Shown: in pieces, positions 7,604 to 16,243 of the stretch
Layout of the letters: every line of letters starts with the position of its first letter
Numbering within the stretch: the stretch's first letter is position 1
Assembly (NCBI GenBank): GCA_965214035.1
Contig: OZ243932.1
Span: 62,001-126,000, forward strand
DNA: 64,000 nt
Reading direction: 5' to 3'
Source: JAJDYQ01 sp965214035
GTDB taxonomy: Bacteria; Pseudomonadota; Gammaproteobacteria; JAJDYQ01
Made by a program: the position numbers and the translations under genes
The notes under the pieces: model-generated
What the model was told of the DNA's origin: nothing
Seen by the model: only the letters and a program-made list of their open reading frames with translations
Database searches by the model: none

Positions 7604-7861
7604 CACGCAAGCGTCGGGTGATCGGGAATGTTCCTGAATAAAATCGCGGCCCGCTTGCTGAGGACACTCCTGCCAGATCATCAACCCGCTAAAAATCCCG
7701 GCCAGCCAGCCCAGGGCCTGGGTTGATCAGCTATAAAACCATCTTCTTTTTGAGGTTGGTATATTCAGGATATTGTTGATTTTACTCAATTATATGTGGA
7801 TAGGCGTACTGATTATTCAGAACCACCTCAGGAAAAAGCACAGGGATGCATGGTGGTTTGT

Positions 7862-8752
7862 CTATTGCCGTGCTGTTTCCAGGCGTTGGAGTACCTCGCT
7901 GCCTTTGAGAGCTTCGTTTTCTGCCGCATAGTCCACGGGGAACTTTCCGTCATTGTCTTCGATCATCGGGCCTGCACCCTGGTCCAGAAGAGCCTCAATG
8001 ATTTCGGGGTTTCCATTATCTTCTACTGCTCGATGCAAGGGAGTTCTTCCGCCTTCGTCCTTTGCATTGATGTTGGCACCGCGTGCGAGCAGCATTTCAA
8101 TAATCGACTTATCGCCGTATTGTGCCGCATAATGCAGCGGATAATTACCATTGCCATCCGGGGAGTCAGGAGGTATTTTGGGAATGATCATTTTTGCCAG
8201 ATCGATATCATTACGTAACGTCCCTCCAAAGGTTGATTGGCCACGGGTATAGGTATGTTCCACACAAGCATTATTCTCCAACATATAAATGATATATTTT
8301 CTGGCGATCTCGCGCTCATCTATGCTTTGTTCCTCGGCTACAAGGGTGAACTGAAGTGCCGGGTAAGTGCTTATACAGTTGTCATCAGAGCCAAGGCTAT
8401 CAAATAGCAGCTTAAAAAACTCAAATCCGTCATTATCTGTATAATAAATCGCATCAGAAATTGCATTCAACAAGGGCGAACTATAGCCTGCACCGCCACC
8501 AAATGGCTGGCTTGCATCAGCCCCATATTCCAATAACAGTTTGACAACTTCGATATTGCGACCCGCTGCCATCAGTGCATTGCGGGATTCATAAGAACGA
8601 TACTCAGCTTCACGGTTAATATCCTCTGGGTACATCTCCAGGTGATGTCTGATCACGCTAATATCACCGCTTGCGACCGTATCGAGAAAGGCATTAAACT
8701 GGTCGTAGTCAGACTCTTCGGCATTAACATTAACCGCATAACCGCAATACAT
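7862..8752 (-). CDS. Ankyrin-repeat protein
   Basis: The 296-residue protein has ankyrin repeats at both ends: about 60-85 (RNALMAAGRNIEVVKLLLEYGAD) and three at about 195-290 (NYPLHYAAQYGDKSIIEMLLARGANIN, RTPLHRAVEDNGNPEIIEALLDQGA, KFPVDYAAENEALKG). The middle (100-190) is less regular and may hold degenerate repeats. Ankyrin repeats bind proteins; no enzymatic domain is present. The start ATG 8752 follows GAGATGAAAA, which could serve as a ribosome binding site. An overlapping frame beginning MKNVLRLCG stops early, so a lost signal peptide cannot be excluded. The gene is divergent from the XRE regulator at 8772, with only 19 bp between the two starts. They may therefore share a control region. 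Confidence 0.75.
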   Translation of the reverse strand: MYCGYAVNVNAEESDYDQFNAFLDTVASGDISVIRHHLEMYPEDINREAEYRSYESRNALMAAGRNIEVVKLLLEYGADASQPFGGGAGYSSPLLNAISDAIYYTDNDGFEFFKLLFDSLGSDDNCISTYPALQFTLVAEEQSIDEREIARKYIIYMLENNACVEHTYTRGQSTFGGTLRNDIDLAKMIIPKIPPDSPDGNGNYPLHYAAQYGDKSIIEMLLARGANINAKDEGGRTPLHRAVEDNGNPEIIEALLDQGAGPMIEDNDGKFPVDYAAENEALKGSEVLQRLETARQ

Positions 8753-8771
8753 TTTTCATCTCAAAATCCGC

Positions 8772-9059
8772 TTGAGACAGATACGGACTGCGGCGGGCTA
8801 TTCTCAAAAGCAGCTTGGTATGGAGGCCGGAATCGACGAGTTTTCAGCCAGTGCCCGGATGAATCAGTATGAGACCGGCAAGCATGTCCCGGATTTTCTG
8901 ACGCTGAAAAGAATTGCTATGGTGTTGAATGTGCCGGTTGCCTATTTTTATTGCGAGGATGACCGTCTTGCCGAACTGGTCAGTCAATGGGACACATTAT
9001 CCGGGCCGGCAAAAAACAAAGTAAAGGCTTTCCTGGGTATCGATGGAAGGCGTGAATAG
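8772..9059 (+). CDS. XRE-family helix-turn-helix transcriptional regulator
   Basis: The 95-residue frame contains a Cro/CI-type helix-turn-helix: GYSQKQLGMEAGIDEFSASARMNQYE, followed by FLTLKRIAMVLNVPVAYFY, then a short C-terminal helix. The only start codon available is TTG 8772, just before the domain, and no ribosome binding site is visible. The frame remains open and homologous a few codons further upstream (KIRLRQIRTAAG), with no start before a stop at 8739. The natural N-terminus may thus have been lost and the gene may be inactive. It is divergent from the adjacent ankyrin gene. A shorter remnant of a similar gene lies at 1800-1850. 9060-9281 contains nothing I can assign; a minus-strand frame there (MSRKRDLIQTKNPFSNKYIK) is unexplained. 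Confidence 0.6.
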   Translation: MRQIRTAAGYSQKQLGMEAGIDEFSASARMNQYETGKHVPDFLTLKRIAMVLNVPVAYFYCEDDRLAELVSQWDTLSGPAKNKVKAFLGIDGRRE

Positions 9060-9281
9060 CTTTTTGCTGTGTGGTGACAGTCGGACTCCATGCGGTAGGC
9101 GGACCGCTGTCGTGAGATTACTCCCATCTGCGGGATTGTAGATAATCCTTCTTCTGGAGCGGCCAGCTTTGATGTATTTGTTTGAGAATGGATTCTTGGT
9201 CTGTATCAGGTCGCGTTTCCTGCTCATGAGTGTAGCTCTGGTTCGGTATCTATCTGGATTTGCTATCCGGCAGAGTCGCGC

Positions 9282-10547
9282 CTACGCTGCTCTGTCCAGC
9301 GCCTGTTCTATGTCGGCGATAATATCGTCGATGTGCTCTATCCCTATTGACAGTCTGACCAGATCTTCGGATACGCCGGCACGTTTCAGATCGGTTTCCG
9401 ATAGCTGGCGGTGAGTTGTGGTGGCGGGATGGCAGGCCAGTGAGCGGGCATCCCCTATATTCACCAGACGCAGAATCAGTTGCAGGGCATCGATGAATCT
9501 GGCACCTGCCTCGGTACCGCCCTGAATGCCGAAACTCAGGATGCCGGATGCCTTGCCGCTCATATAACGATCTGCCAGTGGCTTGTCGGGATGGTCGTCC
9601 AGACCGGCATAATGAACCCACTGCACACGCGGATGCTTTTGCAGATAGTGCGCCACTGCGAGTGTGTTATCGCAATGCCGCTCGACGCGCAGCGGCATTG
9701 TCTCCAGCCCCTGCAGGATCAAAAAGCTGTTCATCGGCGACAGAGCGGCCCCCATATTGCGCAGTGGTACAACACGGGCCCTGGTTATAAAAGCGGCTTC
9801 GCCCATTTCTTTCACATAGCTGATGCCGTGATACGACGGGTCAGGTTCTATCATCATCGGATAGCGTTCGGCATGTTCCTGCCACGGGAAGTGCCCTGAA
9901 TCAACAATAATGCCGCCGATGCTGTTGCCATGTCCGCACATGTATTTAGTCAGGGAATGCACGACAATATCAGCACCATGCTCAAAGGGCCGGCACAGAT
10001 AAGGGGTCGGTACCGTATTATCGACGACCAGCACAACGCCATGACGGTGGCAGGCCTCGGCGAGTGCCGCCAGATCGCTTATATCGCCTGCCGGGTTGCC
10101 CAGCGATTCACAAAAAACCAGCCTGGTTTTTTCATCAATCAGGCCGTCTATCTGCCCATCCTCGGTAAAGCGTACCTCTATGCCCAGACGTGGCAGTGTA
10201 TGAGCGAATAAATTATAGGTTCCGCCATACAATCGGCTTGTTGAAATAATGTTATCGCCGCTGTCGACAAGGGTAAATATGGTATTGGTGATAGCCGCCA
10301 TTCCGGCCGACAGGGCCAGTGCACCCACGCCGCCCTCCATGGCAGCGACACGCTTTTCCAGCACATCGGTGGTGGGATTCATAATCCGGGTATAGATGTT
10401 ACCGGCCTCTTTCAGGTCGAACAAATCGGCACCGTGCTGAGTATCTCTAAAAGTATAAGCAGTGGTTTGATAAATCGGTGTAACAGCGGCGCGTGTTGTC
10501 GTTTCGCATTCGTACCCGGCATGTATTGCAATCGTCTCCAGTTTCAT
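9282..10547 (-). CDS. metY: O-acetylhomoserine sulfhydrylase (O-acetylhomoserine aminocarboxypropyltransferase)
   Basis: This PLP enzyme of the Cys/Met metabolism family makes homocysteine directly from O-acetylhomoserine and sulfide, for methionine synthesis in the cytoplasm. The MetY signature start LETIAIHAGYE is followed by PIYQTTAYTF, YTRIMNPTTDVLEKRVAAMEGG, and HSLTKYMCGHG with the PLP lysine (K201). The long insert before EPDPSYHGISY is typical of MetY and separates it from MetB and MetC. The length, 421 residues from ATG 10547, is normal. That start is preferred because GGAAC lies 6 bp upstream and the family begins with KLET; the frame continues open to 10607. It stands alone, divergent from gntR. 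No methionine or SAM riboswitch was recognised in its leader. Confidence 0.9.
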   Translation of the reverse strand: MKLETIAIHAGYECETTTRAAVTPIYQTTAYTFRDTQHGADLFDLKEAGNIYTRIMNPTTDVLEKRVAAMEGGVGALALSAGMAAITNTIFTLVDSGDNIISTSRLYGGTYNLFAHTLPRLGIEVRFTEDGQIDGLIDEKTRLVFCESLGNPAGDISDLAALAEACHRHGVVLVVDNTVPTPYLCRPFEHGADIVVHSLTKYMCGHGNSIGGIIVDSGHFPWQEHAERYPMMIEPDPSYHGISYVKEMGEAAFITRARVVPLRNMGAALSPMNSFLILQGLETMPLRVERHCDNTLAVAHYLQKHPRVQWVHYAGLDDHPDKPLADRYMSGKASGILSFGIQGGTEAGARFIDALQLILRLVNIGDARSLACHPATTTHRQLSETDLKRAGVSEDLVRLSIGIEHIDDIIADIEQALDRAA

Positions 10548-10828
10548 GTCTTGTTCCATAATGTAAAAAGGATTATTGGTTTCCAGATAATAAAGCAATA
10601 GCAGCAATTACTTTAAGAAAGCCCTGGCCGATGATCTATAATAGCACGTGATGATTTGAAAAACATGGAAGAGCGGGCTCCGGGGGTGACTACCCGCAGC
10701 TCGATGCTGATGCCATGCAGCCAGGGCCGAAATGATGGAAACCTGATCGATGGCCTTTACTGCAAAGCAGGGTTTTCCGCCCACTACGCAGAGCGAGCAT
10801 AGCCTGCATTTATACTGTGTATTAGTAA

Positions 10829-10840
10829 ATTGTAAACAAT
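10829..10840. promoter_or_regulatory. Putative GntR operator 1 (ATTGTAAACAAT)
   Basis: The perfect palindromic arms ATTGT/ACAAT surround two bases. The site resembles operators of FCD-type GntR regulators and lies 76 bp before the gntR start. Its centre is 63 bp, or six helical turns, from the second copy. Confidence 0.55.
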
Positions 10841-10891
10841 TATGGACTAAAATACTGGATATTCGGATATTACAAGGGTATATTTGGCCAT

Positions 10892-10903
10892 ATTGTCAAC
10901 AAT
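10892..10903. promoter_or_regulatory. Putative GntR operator 2 (ATTGTCAACAAT)
   Basis: This second copy of the palindrome lies 13 bp before the regulator's TTG start, where a bound repressor would block transcription of gntR and the prp genes. Confidence 0.55.
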
Positions 10904-10915
10904 CCAGAATCTGAT

Positions 10916-11590
10916 TTGTCATCAGTCGCACATATTTCCGGTACCACGCTGGCCGATAACTTGAGAGAAAAGCTGATTTCGGCCATTATTGATGGTGAAA
11001 TTCCGCAGGGCACCAAGATCAGCGAGATGCGGCTTGCCTCCCGTTATGGTGTCAGTCGCGGGCCGCTGCGTGAGGCCATTCGTGGTCTCGAAGGTCTGCG
11101 GCTGGTACAGCGGCGTCCTCATGCCGGAGTGAGTGTGATTTCACTGAATTGTGCAGAGCTGCGGGAGATATTTACGGTTCGTGAGGCACTGGAAGGTATG
11201 GCGGCACGTCTGGCGTCTGAAAACATGTCGAATGAAGATATTCATGCTCTGGGCGAGCTGCTCCGGCTACATGAGACAGAGGTGCGCAACAGTGATGGTG
11301 AACTGTACTTTCGTCAGCAGGGCGATCTTGATTTTCACCTGCATATTTTGAGAGGAAGCGGCAATCGACGCCTGTATAAACTGATGGGCGAAGAACTGTA
11401 TCAGCTTATTCTCATGTATCGTCGTCAGACGGGTCAGCGTCAGGCGCGTGCCGATCTCGCACTTGACGAACACCAGCGGATTTTTCAAGCTATTCAGGCG
11501 CGGGACGGTGAACTGGCAGAAATTCTGATGCGCCGCCATATTCGGGGTGCCCGTCTGGCCCTGCGGCACTGCATGGAGGACAGCCCATGA
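10916..11590 (+). CDS. GntR-family (FCD) regulator of the propionate operon
   Basis: The 224-residue protein has an N-terminal winged helix (about 10-75: KISEMRLASRYGVSRGPLREAIRGLEGLRLV, then RRPHAGVSV). The C-terminal all-helical FCD domain (about 80-215) contains FTVREALEGMAARLA and HLHILRGSGN, where metal or organic acid ligands bind. Start TTG 10916 is used because the domain begins soon after and no upstream start fits. The stop overlaps the ATG of prpB (ATGA), so it is translationally coupled to the operon. GntR regulators in this position are known repressors of propionate catabolism in several proteobacteria. The ligand, possibly a methylcitrate-pathway intermediate, is inferred. Two palindromes upstream suggest autoregulation. 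Confidence 0.85.
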   Translation: MSSVAHISGTTLADNLREKLISAIIDGEIPQGTKISEMRLASRYGVSRGPLREAIRGLEGLRLVQRRPHAGVSVISLNCAELREIFTVREALEGMAARLASENMSNEDIHALGELLRLHETEVRNSDGELYFRQQGDLDFHLHILRGSGNRRLYKLMGEELYQLILMYRRQTGQRQARADLALDEHQRIFQAIQARDGELAEILMRRHIRGARLALRHCMEDSP

Positions 11591-12489
11591 CGCCGGGGAT
11601 GAAATTTCGGCAGGCTGTTGAGCGCGGTAATCCCCTGCAAATAGTGGGGACAGTCAATGCCTACAGTGCCATCATGGCAGAAAAGGTCGGGCATAAGGCT
11701 GTTTATCTGTCCGGCGGTGGTGTTGCGGCGTGCTCATTCGGCATTCCTGATCTGGGCATTACCACCATGAAAGATGCGCTGGAAGATGTTTGTCGTATTA
11801 CGGACGCCTCCAGTCTGCCTTTGCTGGTTGATATTGATACGGGGTGGGGCGGTAGCTTCAATATTGCGCGCTGTATCCGGGAGATGGTGCGTGCGGGAGT
11901 AGCCGCCGTGCATATTGAGGATCAGGTGATGCAGAAACGCTGCGGTCATCGCCCGAACAAGGCCATCGTTTCTCAGCAGGAAATGACAGACCGCATCAGG
12001 GCGGCTGTGGATGCCCGCAACGATCCAGACTTTGTTGTTATGGCACGCACTGACGCATTGGCGGTGGAAGGTATGGACCGGGCAGTGGAGCGTGCCGTTG
12101 CCTGCGTGGAAGCCGGGGCAGACATGATTTTTCCGGAGGCGGTCAGTACGCTGCAACAATACCGCACCTTTGCCGATGCCGTTGGCGTACCCTGTCTGGC
12201 CAATATCACCGAGTTTGGGGCCACTCCATTATTCACAGCCGAACAACTGGCTTCGGCCGGCATCAAGATGCAACTGTTTCCACTGAGTGCCTTCCGTGCC
12301 ATGAGCCTGGCGGCCTTGAACCTCTATCAGCAGATTCTGCAAACAGGCACACAACAGGCCCTGGTGGAAAACATGCAGACCCGCATGGAATTATACGACT
12401 TTCTGGACTATCAGAAATATGAGCAAAAACTGGATGAGCTATTCGCCCGTGAAGCAGAGCAAATTCCCCCTGAATTAGGAGAACCATAG
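11587..12489 (+). CDS. prpB: 2-methylisocitrate lyase
   Basis: The enzyme cleaves 2-methylisocitrate to pyruvate and succinate, the last step of the methylcitrate cycle. It belongs to the isocitrate lyase/PEP mutase superfamily. The residues YLSGGGVAA, DIDTGWGG and IEDQ are in place. The catalytic motif KRCGH (Cys119) is the form typical of methylisocitrate lyases. The 300-residue length matches the family. It overlaps gntR by four bases and is followed within 1 bp by prpC, so the three are tightly coupled. Confidence 0.95.
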   Translation: MTPGMKFRQAVERGNPLQIVGTVNAYSAIMAEKVGHKAVYLSGGGVAACSFGIPDLGITTMKDALEDVCRITDASSLPLLVDIDTGWGGSFNIARCIREMVRAGVAAVHIEDQVMQKRCGHRPNKAIVSQQEMTDRIRAAVDARNDPDFVVMARTDALAVEGMDRAVERAVACVEAGADMIFPEAVSTLQQYRTFADAVGVPCLANITEFGATPLFTAEQLASAGIKMQLFPLSAFRAMSLAALNLYQQILQTGTQQALVENMQTRMELYDFLDYQKYEQKLDELFAREAEQIPPELGEP

Positions 12490-12490
12490 A

Positions 12491-13636
12491 ATGACCGATC
12501 AAACTTTATCTAAAGCAAAAAAATCCGTGGCATTATCCGGTACCGCAGCCGGCAACACCTCGGTATGTACAGTAGGACGCACCGGCAACGACCTGCATTA
12601 TCGTGGCTACGATATTCTGGACCTTGCCGGGGCCTGTGAATTTGAGGAGATTGCCTATCTTCTGGTTCACGGTTCCCTGCCGAATGATGCGCAACTGACC
12701 GCTTATAAAACCCGATTAAAATCACTGCGCAGTCTGCCCATGGCTGTCAGGCAGGCCCTGCAGGCCCTGCCACCGACGACGCATCCAATGGACGTGATGC
12801 GTACCGGTTATTCCGTTATGGGTTCATGCGTACCGGAAAAAGAATCACACCTTGAAAATGAAGCTCGTGACATTATTGATCGCCTGCTGTCATCATCGGT
12901 CTCCATGCTGTTGTATTGGTACCACTATGCCATCAACGGCATCGAGATTAAGGTAGAGACGGAGCAGGACTCCCTTGGTGGTCATTTTCTCGAACTTCTG
13001 CACGGTGAAAAGCCCCGCGAGTCCTGGGTACGTGCCATGCACACCTCGATGATATTATATGCGGAACATGAATTTAACGCCTCGACATTTACAGCGCGTG
13101 TCATAGCTGGCACCGGTTCCGACATGTACTCCGCATTGACCGGTGGAATCGGTGCCCTGCGTGGTCCCCGGCATGGCGGAGCTAATGAAGAAGCATTTCG
13201 CATTCAGAGCCGATATGGTTCGGCTGATGAAGCGGAAGCGGATATCCGCGAGCGCGTGGGCCGCAAGGAGATCGTGATCGGCTTTGGTCACCCGGTTTAC
13301 ACTATATCCGATCCCCGTAATGAAGTGATTAAGGGTCTGGCGCAGTCACTGTCCGGGGAGAACGGCAATATGCTGATGTACGATGTGGCAGAGCGGCTGG
13401 AGTCGGTGATGAAAGAAGTAAAGAACATGTTTCCTAATCTGGACTGGTTTTCGGCAGTCTCCTACTATCAGATGGGTGTGCCGACCGACATGTTCACGCC
13501 GCTGTTTGTTATTGCCCGCACTGCCGGTTGGGGGGCGCATGTGATAGAGCAGCGTCAGGACGGTAAAATTATCCGTCCGTCTGCCAACTATACCGGGCCT
13601 GAAAACCGTGAATTTATCCCGATTGACCGGCGTTGA
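12491..13636 (+). CDS. prpC: 2-methylcitrate synthase
   Basis: The enzyme condenses propionyl-CoA with oxaloacetate. The 381-residue citrate-synthase fold includes YRGYDILDLA, LLHGEKPRESWVRAMHTS, RGPRHGGANEEAF and GFGHPVYTISDPRN, which carry the conserved histidines. The short form and the operon position (prpB-prpC-acnD) favour methylcitrate over citrate synthase. Such enzymes often keep some acetyl-CoA activity. The ATG follows AGGAGAACC, a good ribosome binding site inside the end of prpB. Confidence 0.95.
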   Translation: MTDQTLSKAKKSVALSGTAAGNTSVCTVGRTGNDLHYRGYDILDLAGACEFEEIAYLLVHGSLPNDAQLTAYKTRLKSLRSLPMAVRQALQALPPTTHPMDVMRTGYSVMGSCVPEKESHLENEARDIIDRLLSSSVSMLLYWYHYAINGIEIKVETEQDSLGGHFLELLHGEKPRESWVRAMHTSMILYAEHEFNASTFTARVIAGTGSDMYSALTGGIGALRGPRHGGANEEAFRIQSRYGSADEAEADIRERVGRKEIVIGFGHPVYTISDPRNEVIKGLAQSLSGENGNMLMYDVAERLESVMKEVKNMFPNLDWFSAVSYYQMGVPTDMFTPLFVIARTAGWGAHVIEQRQDGKIIRPSANYTGPENREFIPIDRR

Positions 13637-13648
13637 GCGGGCAAAGGT

Positions 13649-16234
13649 ATGAATACGGATTACCGTCAACCACTGCCGGATACCGATCTGGACTACTTTG
13701 ATACCCGTGCAGCAGTAGAAGCCATCCAGCCGGGTGCCTATGAAAAACTGCCCTACACATCACGTGTACTCGCAGAGCAGCTTGTACGCTGCTGTGCGCC
13801 GGCGATGCTGACAGACTCACTCCGTCAGATCATTGAACGCAAGCGGGAACTGGATTTCCCCTGGTATCCGGCCCGTGTGGTATGCCATGACATACTGGGA
13901 CAGACGGCACTGGTTGATCTGGCTGGCCTTCGGGACGCGATTGCCGGGCAGGGTGGTGATCCGGCGCAGGTGAATCCGGTTGTGCCGACACAGCTGATCG
14001 TCGATCATTCGCTGTCGGTTGAGCACGCCGGCTATGACCCGGATGCCTTGCAAAAGAACCGTGCCATAGAAGACCGTCGTAACGCAGATCGTTTTCACTT
14101 TATCGAATGGGCCAGAACCGCCTTTGACAATGTGGATGTGATACCGGCTGGCAATGGCATCATGCACCAGATCAATCTGGAAAAAATGTCCCCCGTCATC
14201 CAGAGCCGTGCGGGCGTGGCCTTCCCGGACACCTGCGTCGGTACCGACTCGCATACGCCACATATTGACTGCCTGGGCGTGATAGCGATTGGTGTGGGAG
14301 GTCTGGAAGCCGAAACCGTCATGCTGGGGCGCCCGACCATGATGCGCCTGCCGGAAATTATTGGTGTTGAACTGACCGGCAAACGTCGGCCCGGCATTAC
14401 CGCTACCGATATTGTGCTGGCATTAACCGAATTTCTGCGTAATGAGAAGGTCGTGTCAGCCTATCTGGAATTTCATGGCGAGGGCGCGGCGCACCTGACC
14501 ATTGGTGACCGCGCCACGATTTCCAATATGACGCCGGAATTTGGTGCCTCAGCCGGTATATTCCATATCGACCCACAAACCATTGACTACCTGAAATTGA
14601 CTGGGCGTGATGCCCGCCAGATTAAACTGGTAGAAAACTATGCCAGGGTGGCCGGACTATGGACAGATGCCCTGCAGGATGTCAGTTACGAACGGGTGCT
14701 GACGTTTGATCTGTCAAGTGTAGGGCGCACCATGGCCGGGCCTTCCAGCCCCCATCACCGCCTGCCGACGGCGGAGCTGAAGGAACGTGGCATTGCTGGA
14801 GAATGGCAGGAAAAACCCGGCGAGATGCCTGATGGTGCGGTTATCATCGCAGCCATCACCTCCTGTACCAATACATCCAATCCGCGCAATGTAGTGGCGG
14901 CCGGTCTGCTTGCCCGTAGAGCGAATGCACGGGGTCTGGTACGTAAGCCCTGGGTGAAATCTTCATTCGCGCCGGGTTCCAGAGTAGCGAAACTGTATCT
15001 GCAGGAAGCCGGTTTGTTATCCGAACTGGAAAAGCTGGGGTTTGGGATAGTCGCTTATGCCTGCACCACCTGTAACGGTATGAGTGGTGTACTGGAACCA
15101 GAGATTCAACAGGAAATCATCGAACGTGATCTTTATGTTACAGCGGTGCTGTCCGGCAATCGTAACTTTGACGGTCGCATCCACCCGTATGCAAAGCAGG
15201 CCTTTCTGGCATCGCCACCGCTGGTGGTAGCCTATGCCATTGCCGGCACGATCCGCTTCGACATTGAAAATGACATTCTGGGCAATGATGCCGAGGGAAA
15301 TCCGGTCAGGCTAAAAGACATCTGGCCGTCAGATGAAGAGATTGATGCCATTGTTGAGCAATACGTCAGGCCGGAGCAATTCCGCGCCATTTACCAGCCG
15401 ATGTTTAATTCGGGTACCCGTAAAAAAGTACAAAACCCCCTGTATGACTGGCGTGAAATGAGCACCTACATCCGCCGCCCCCCGTATTGGGAAGGCGCAC
15501 TGATCGGGCAACGCACCCTGACCGGTATGCGACCGCTGGCAGTACTTGGTGATAACGTCACGACCGACCACCTGTCACCCTCGAATGCCATTCTGGCCGA
15601 TAGTGCTGCGGGTGAATACCTGACAAAGATGGGCCTGCCGGAAGAAGACTTTAATTCGTATGCCACACATCGTGGCGATCACCTGACAGCACAGCGGGCC
15701 ACACTGGCAAACCCCAAGCTTCTGAACGAGATGTGCCGTGATGAAAGGGGTGAGGTAATACAGGGTTCGCTGGCGCGTCTGGAGCCGGAAGGACAGCAGA
15801 TGCGTATGTGGGAAGCCATAGAAATTTACATACAACGCAATCAGCCGCTTTGTATTATTGCGGGTGCCGACTATGGTCAGGGTTCCTCACGAGACTGGGC
15901 TGCCAAAGGTGTGCGACTGGCGGGTGTTGAAGCGATTGTTGCCGAGGGTTTTGAGCGTATTCACCGCACCAATCTGGTTGGTATGGGCGTATTACCACTG
16001 CAATTCAGAAGTGAACAGACACGTCACACCTGTCGCATCGATGGTACCGAGACCTTCGATGTTATCGGCGAAATTGCGCCATGTGCCGAACTGATGGTTA
16101 TCATGCACAGGGCCAATGGCGAGACAATGGAAATACCGGTCACCTGTCGGATCGATACTGCTGAAGAGGCACACATCTATAAAGCGGGTGGTGTATTGCA
16201 GCGATTTGCACAGGACTTTCTTGCGGCAGCATAA
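13649..16234 (+). CDS. acnD: Fe/S-dependent 2-methylcitrate dehydratase AcnD
   Basis: This 861-residue aconitase-family protein forms 2-methylaconitate from 2-methylcitrate, replacing PrpD in organisms that also have PrpF. The start (PLPDTDLDYFDTRAAVEAI), PTQLIVDHSLSVEHAG, and the cluster cysteines in SCTNTSNPRN and ACTTCNGMSG are present. A swivel domain begins near residue 620 (VTTDHLSPSNAI), and GADYGQGSSRDWAAKG follows. All three [4Fe-4S] ligands are in place. It lies 12 bp after prpC and 9 bp before prpF. No prpD is seen, in agreement with the AcnD-PrpF route. Confidence 0.95.
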   Translation: MNTDYRQPLPDTDLDYFDTRAAVEAIQPGAYEKLPYTSRVLAEQLVRCCAPAMLTDSLRQIIERKRELDFPWYPARVVCHDILGQTALVDLAGLRDAIAGQGGDPAQVNPVVPTQLIVDHSLSVEHAGYDPDALQKNRAIEDRRNADRFHFIEWARTAFDNVDVIPAGNGIMHQINLEKMSPVIQSRAGVAFPDTCVGTDSHTPHIDCLGVIAIGVGGLEAETVMLGRPTMMRLPEIIGVELTGKRRPGITATDIVLALTEFLRNEKVVSAYLEFHGEGAAHLTIGDRATISNMTPEFGASAGIFHIDPQTIDYLKLTGRDARQIKLVENYARVAGLWTDALQDVSYERVLTFDLSSVGRTMAGPSSPHHRLPTAELKERGIAGEWQEKPGEMPDGAVIIAAITSCTNTSNPRNVVAAGLLARRANARGLVRKPWVKSSFAPGSRVAKLYLQEAGLLSELEKLGFGIVAYACTTCNGMSGVLEPEIQQEIIERDLYVTAVLSGNRNFDGRIHPYAKQAFLASPPLVVAYAIAGTIRFDIENDILGNDAEGNPVRLKDIWPSDEEIDAIVEQYVRPEQFRAIYQPMFNSGTRKKVQNPLYDWREMSTYIRRPPYWEGALIGQRTLTGMRPLAVLGDNVTTDHLSPSNAILADSAAGEYLTKMGLPEEDFNSYATHRGDHLTAQRATLANPKLLNEMCRDERGEVIQGSLARLEPEGQQMRMWEAIEIYIQRNQPLCIIAGADYGQGSSRDWAAKGVRLAGVEAIVAEGFERIHRTNLVGMGVLPLQFRSEQTRHTCRIDGTETFDVIGEIAPCAELMVIMHRANGETMEIPVTCRIDTAEEAHIYKAGGVLQRFAQDFLAAA

Positions 16235-16243
16235 TCCGGCACG

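Larger units (their letters stand above)
4442..7605 (-). repeat. Four-copy tandem array of a gene plus its promoter region
   Basis: Units start at 4442, 5177, 6024 and 6808, with periods of 735, 847 and 784 bp. Each unit contains the gene and about 125 bp of upstream DNA with the shared words ATTGCTCAGGATGCTTGG and GATTCCAGACGATTATCGAC. Period differences come from in-frame changes in the coiled-coil region, chiefly multiples of the 21-bp heptad unit (for example 7262-7345). The array is a direct repeat and so prone to expansion, contraction and misassembly. Confidence 0.85.
10548..10915. other. Intergenic region between metY and gntR
   Basis: This 368-bp divergent region carries the two ATTGTnnACAAT palindromes annotated separately. 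TATAAT at 10637-10642 reads on the plus strand, and TATTAT overlaps it on the minus strand, which may serve metY. Complementary words GCCCTGGC (10621) and GCCAGGGC (about 10719) could pair over 100 nt. A 43-codon plus-strand frame from 10664 has no known match. I see no tRNA, riboswitch or gene. Confidence 0.4.

Noticed and set aside
10660..10800. Possible riboswitch before gntR or metY
   Set aside because: No TPP, cobalamin or SAM core motifs were found, only one long-range complementary pair.
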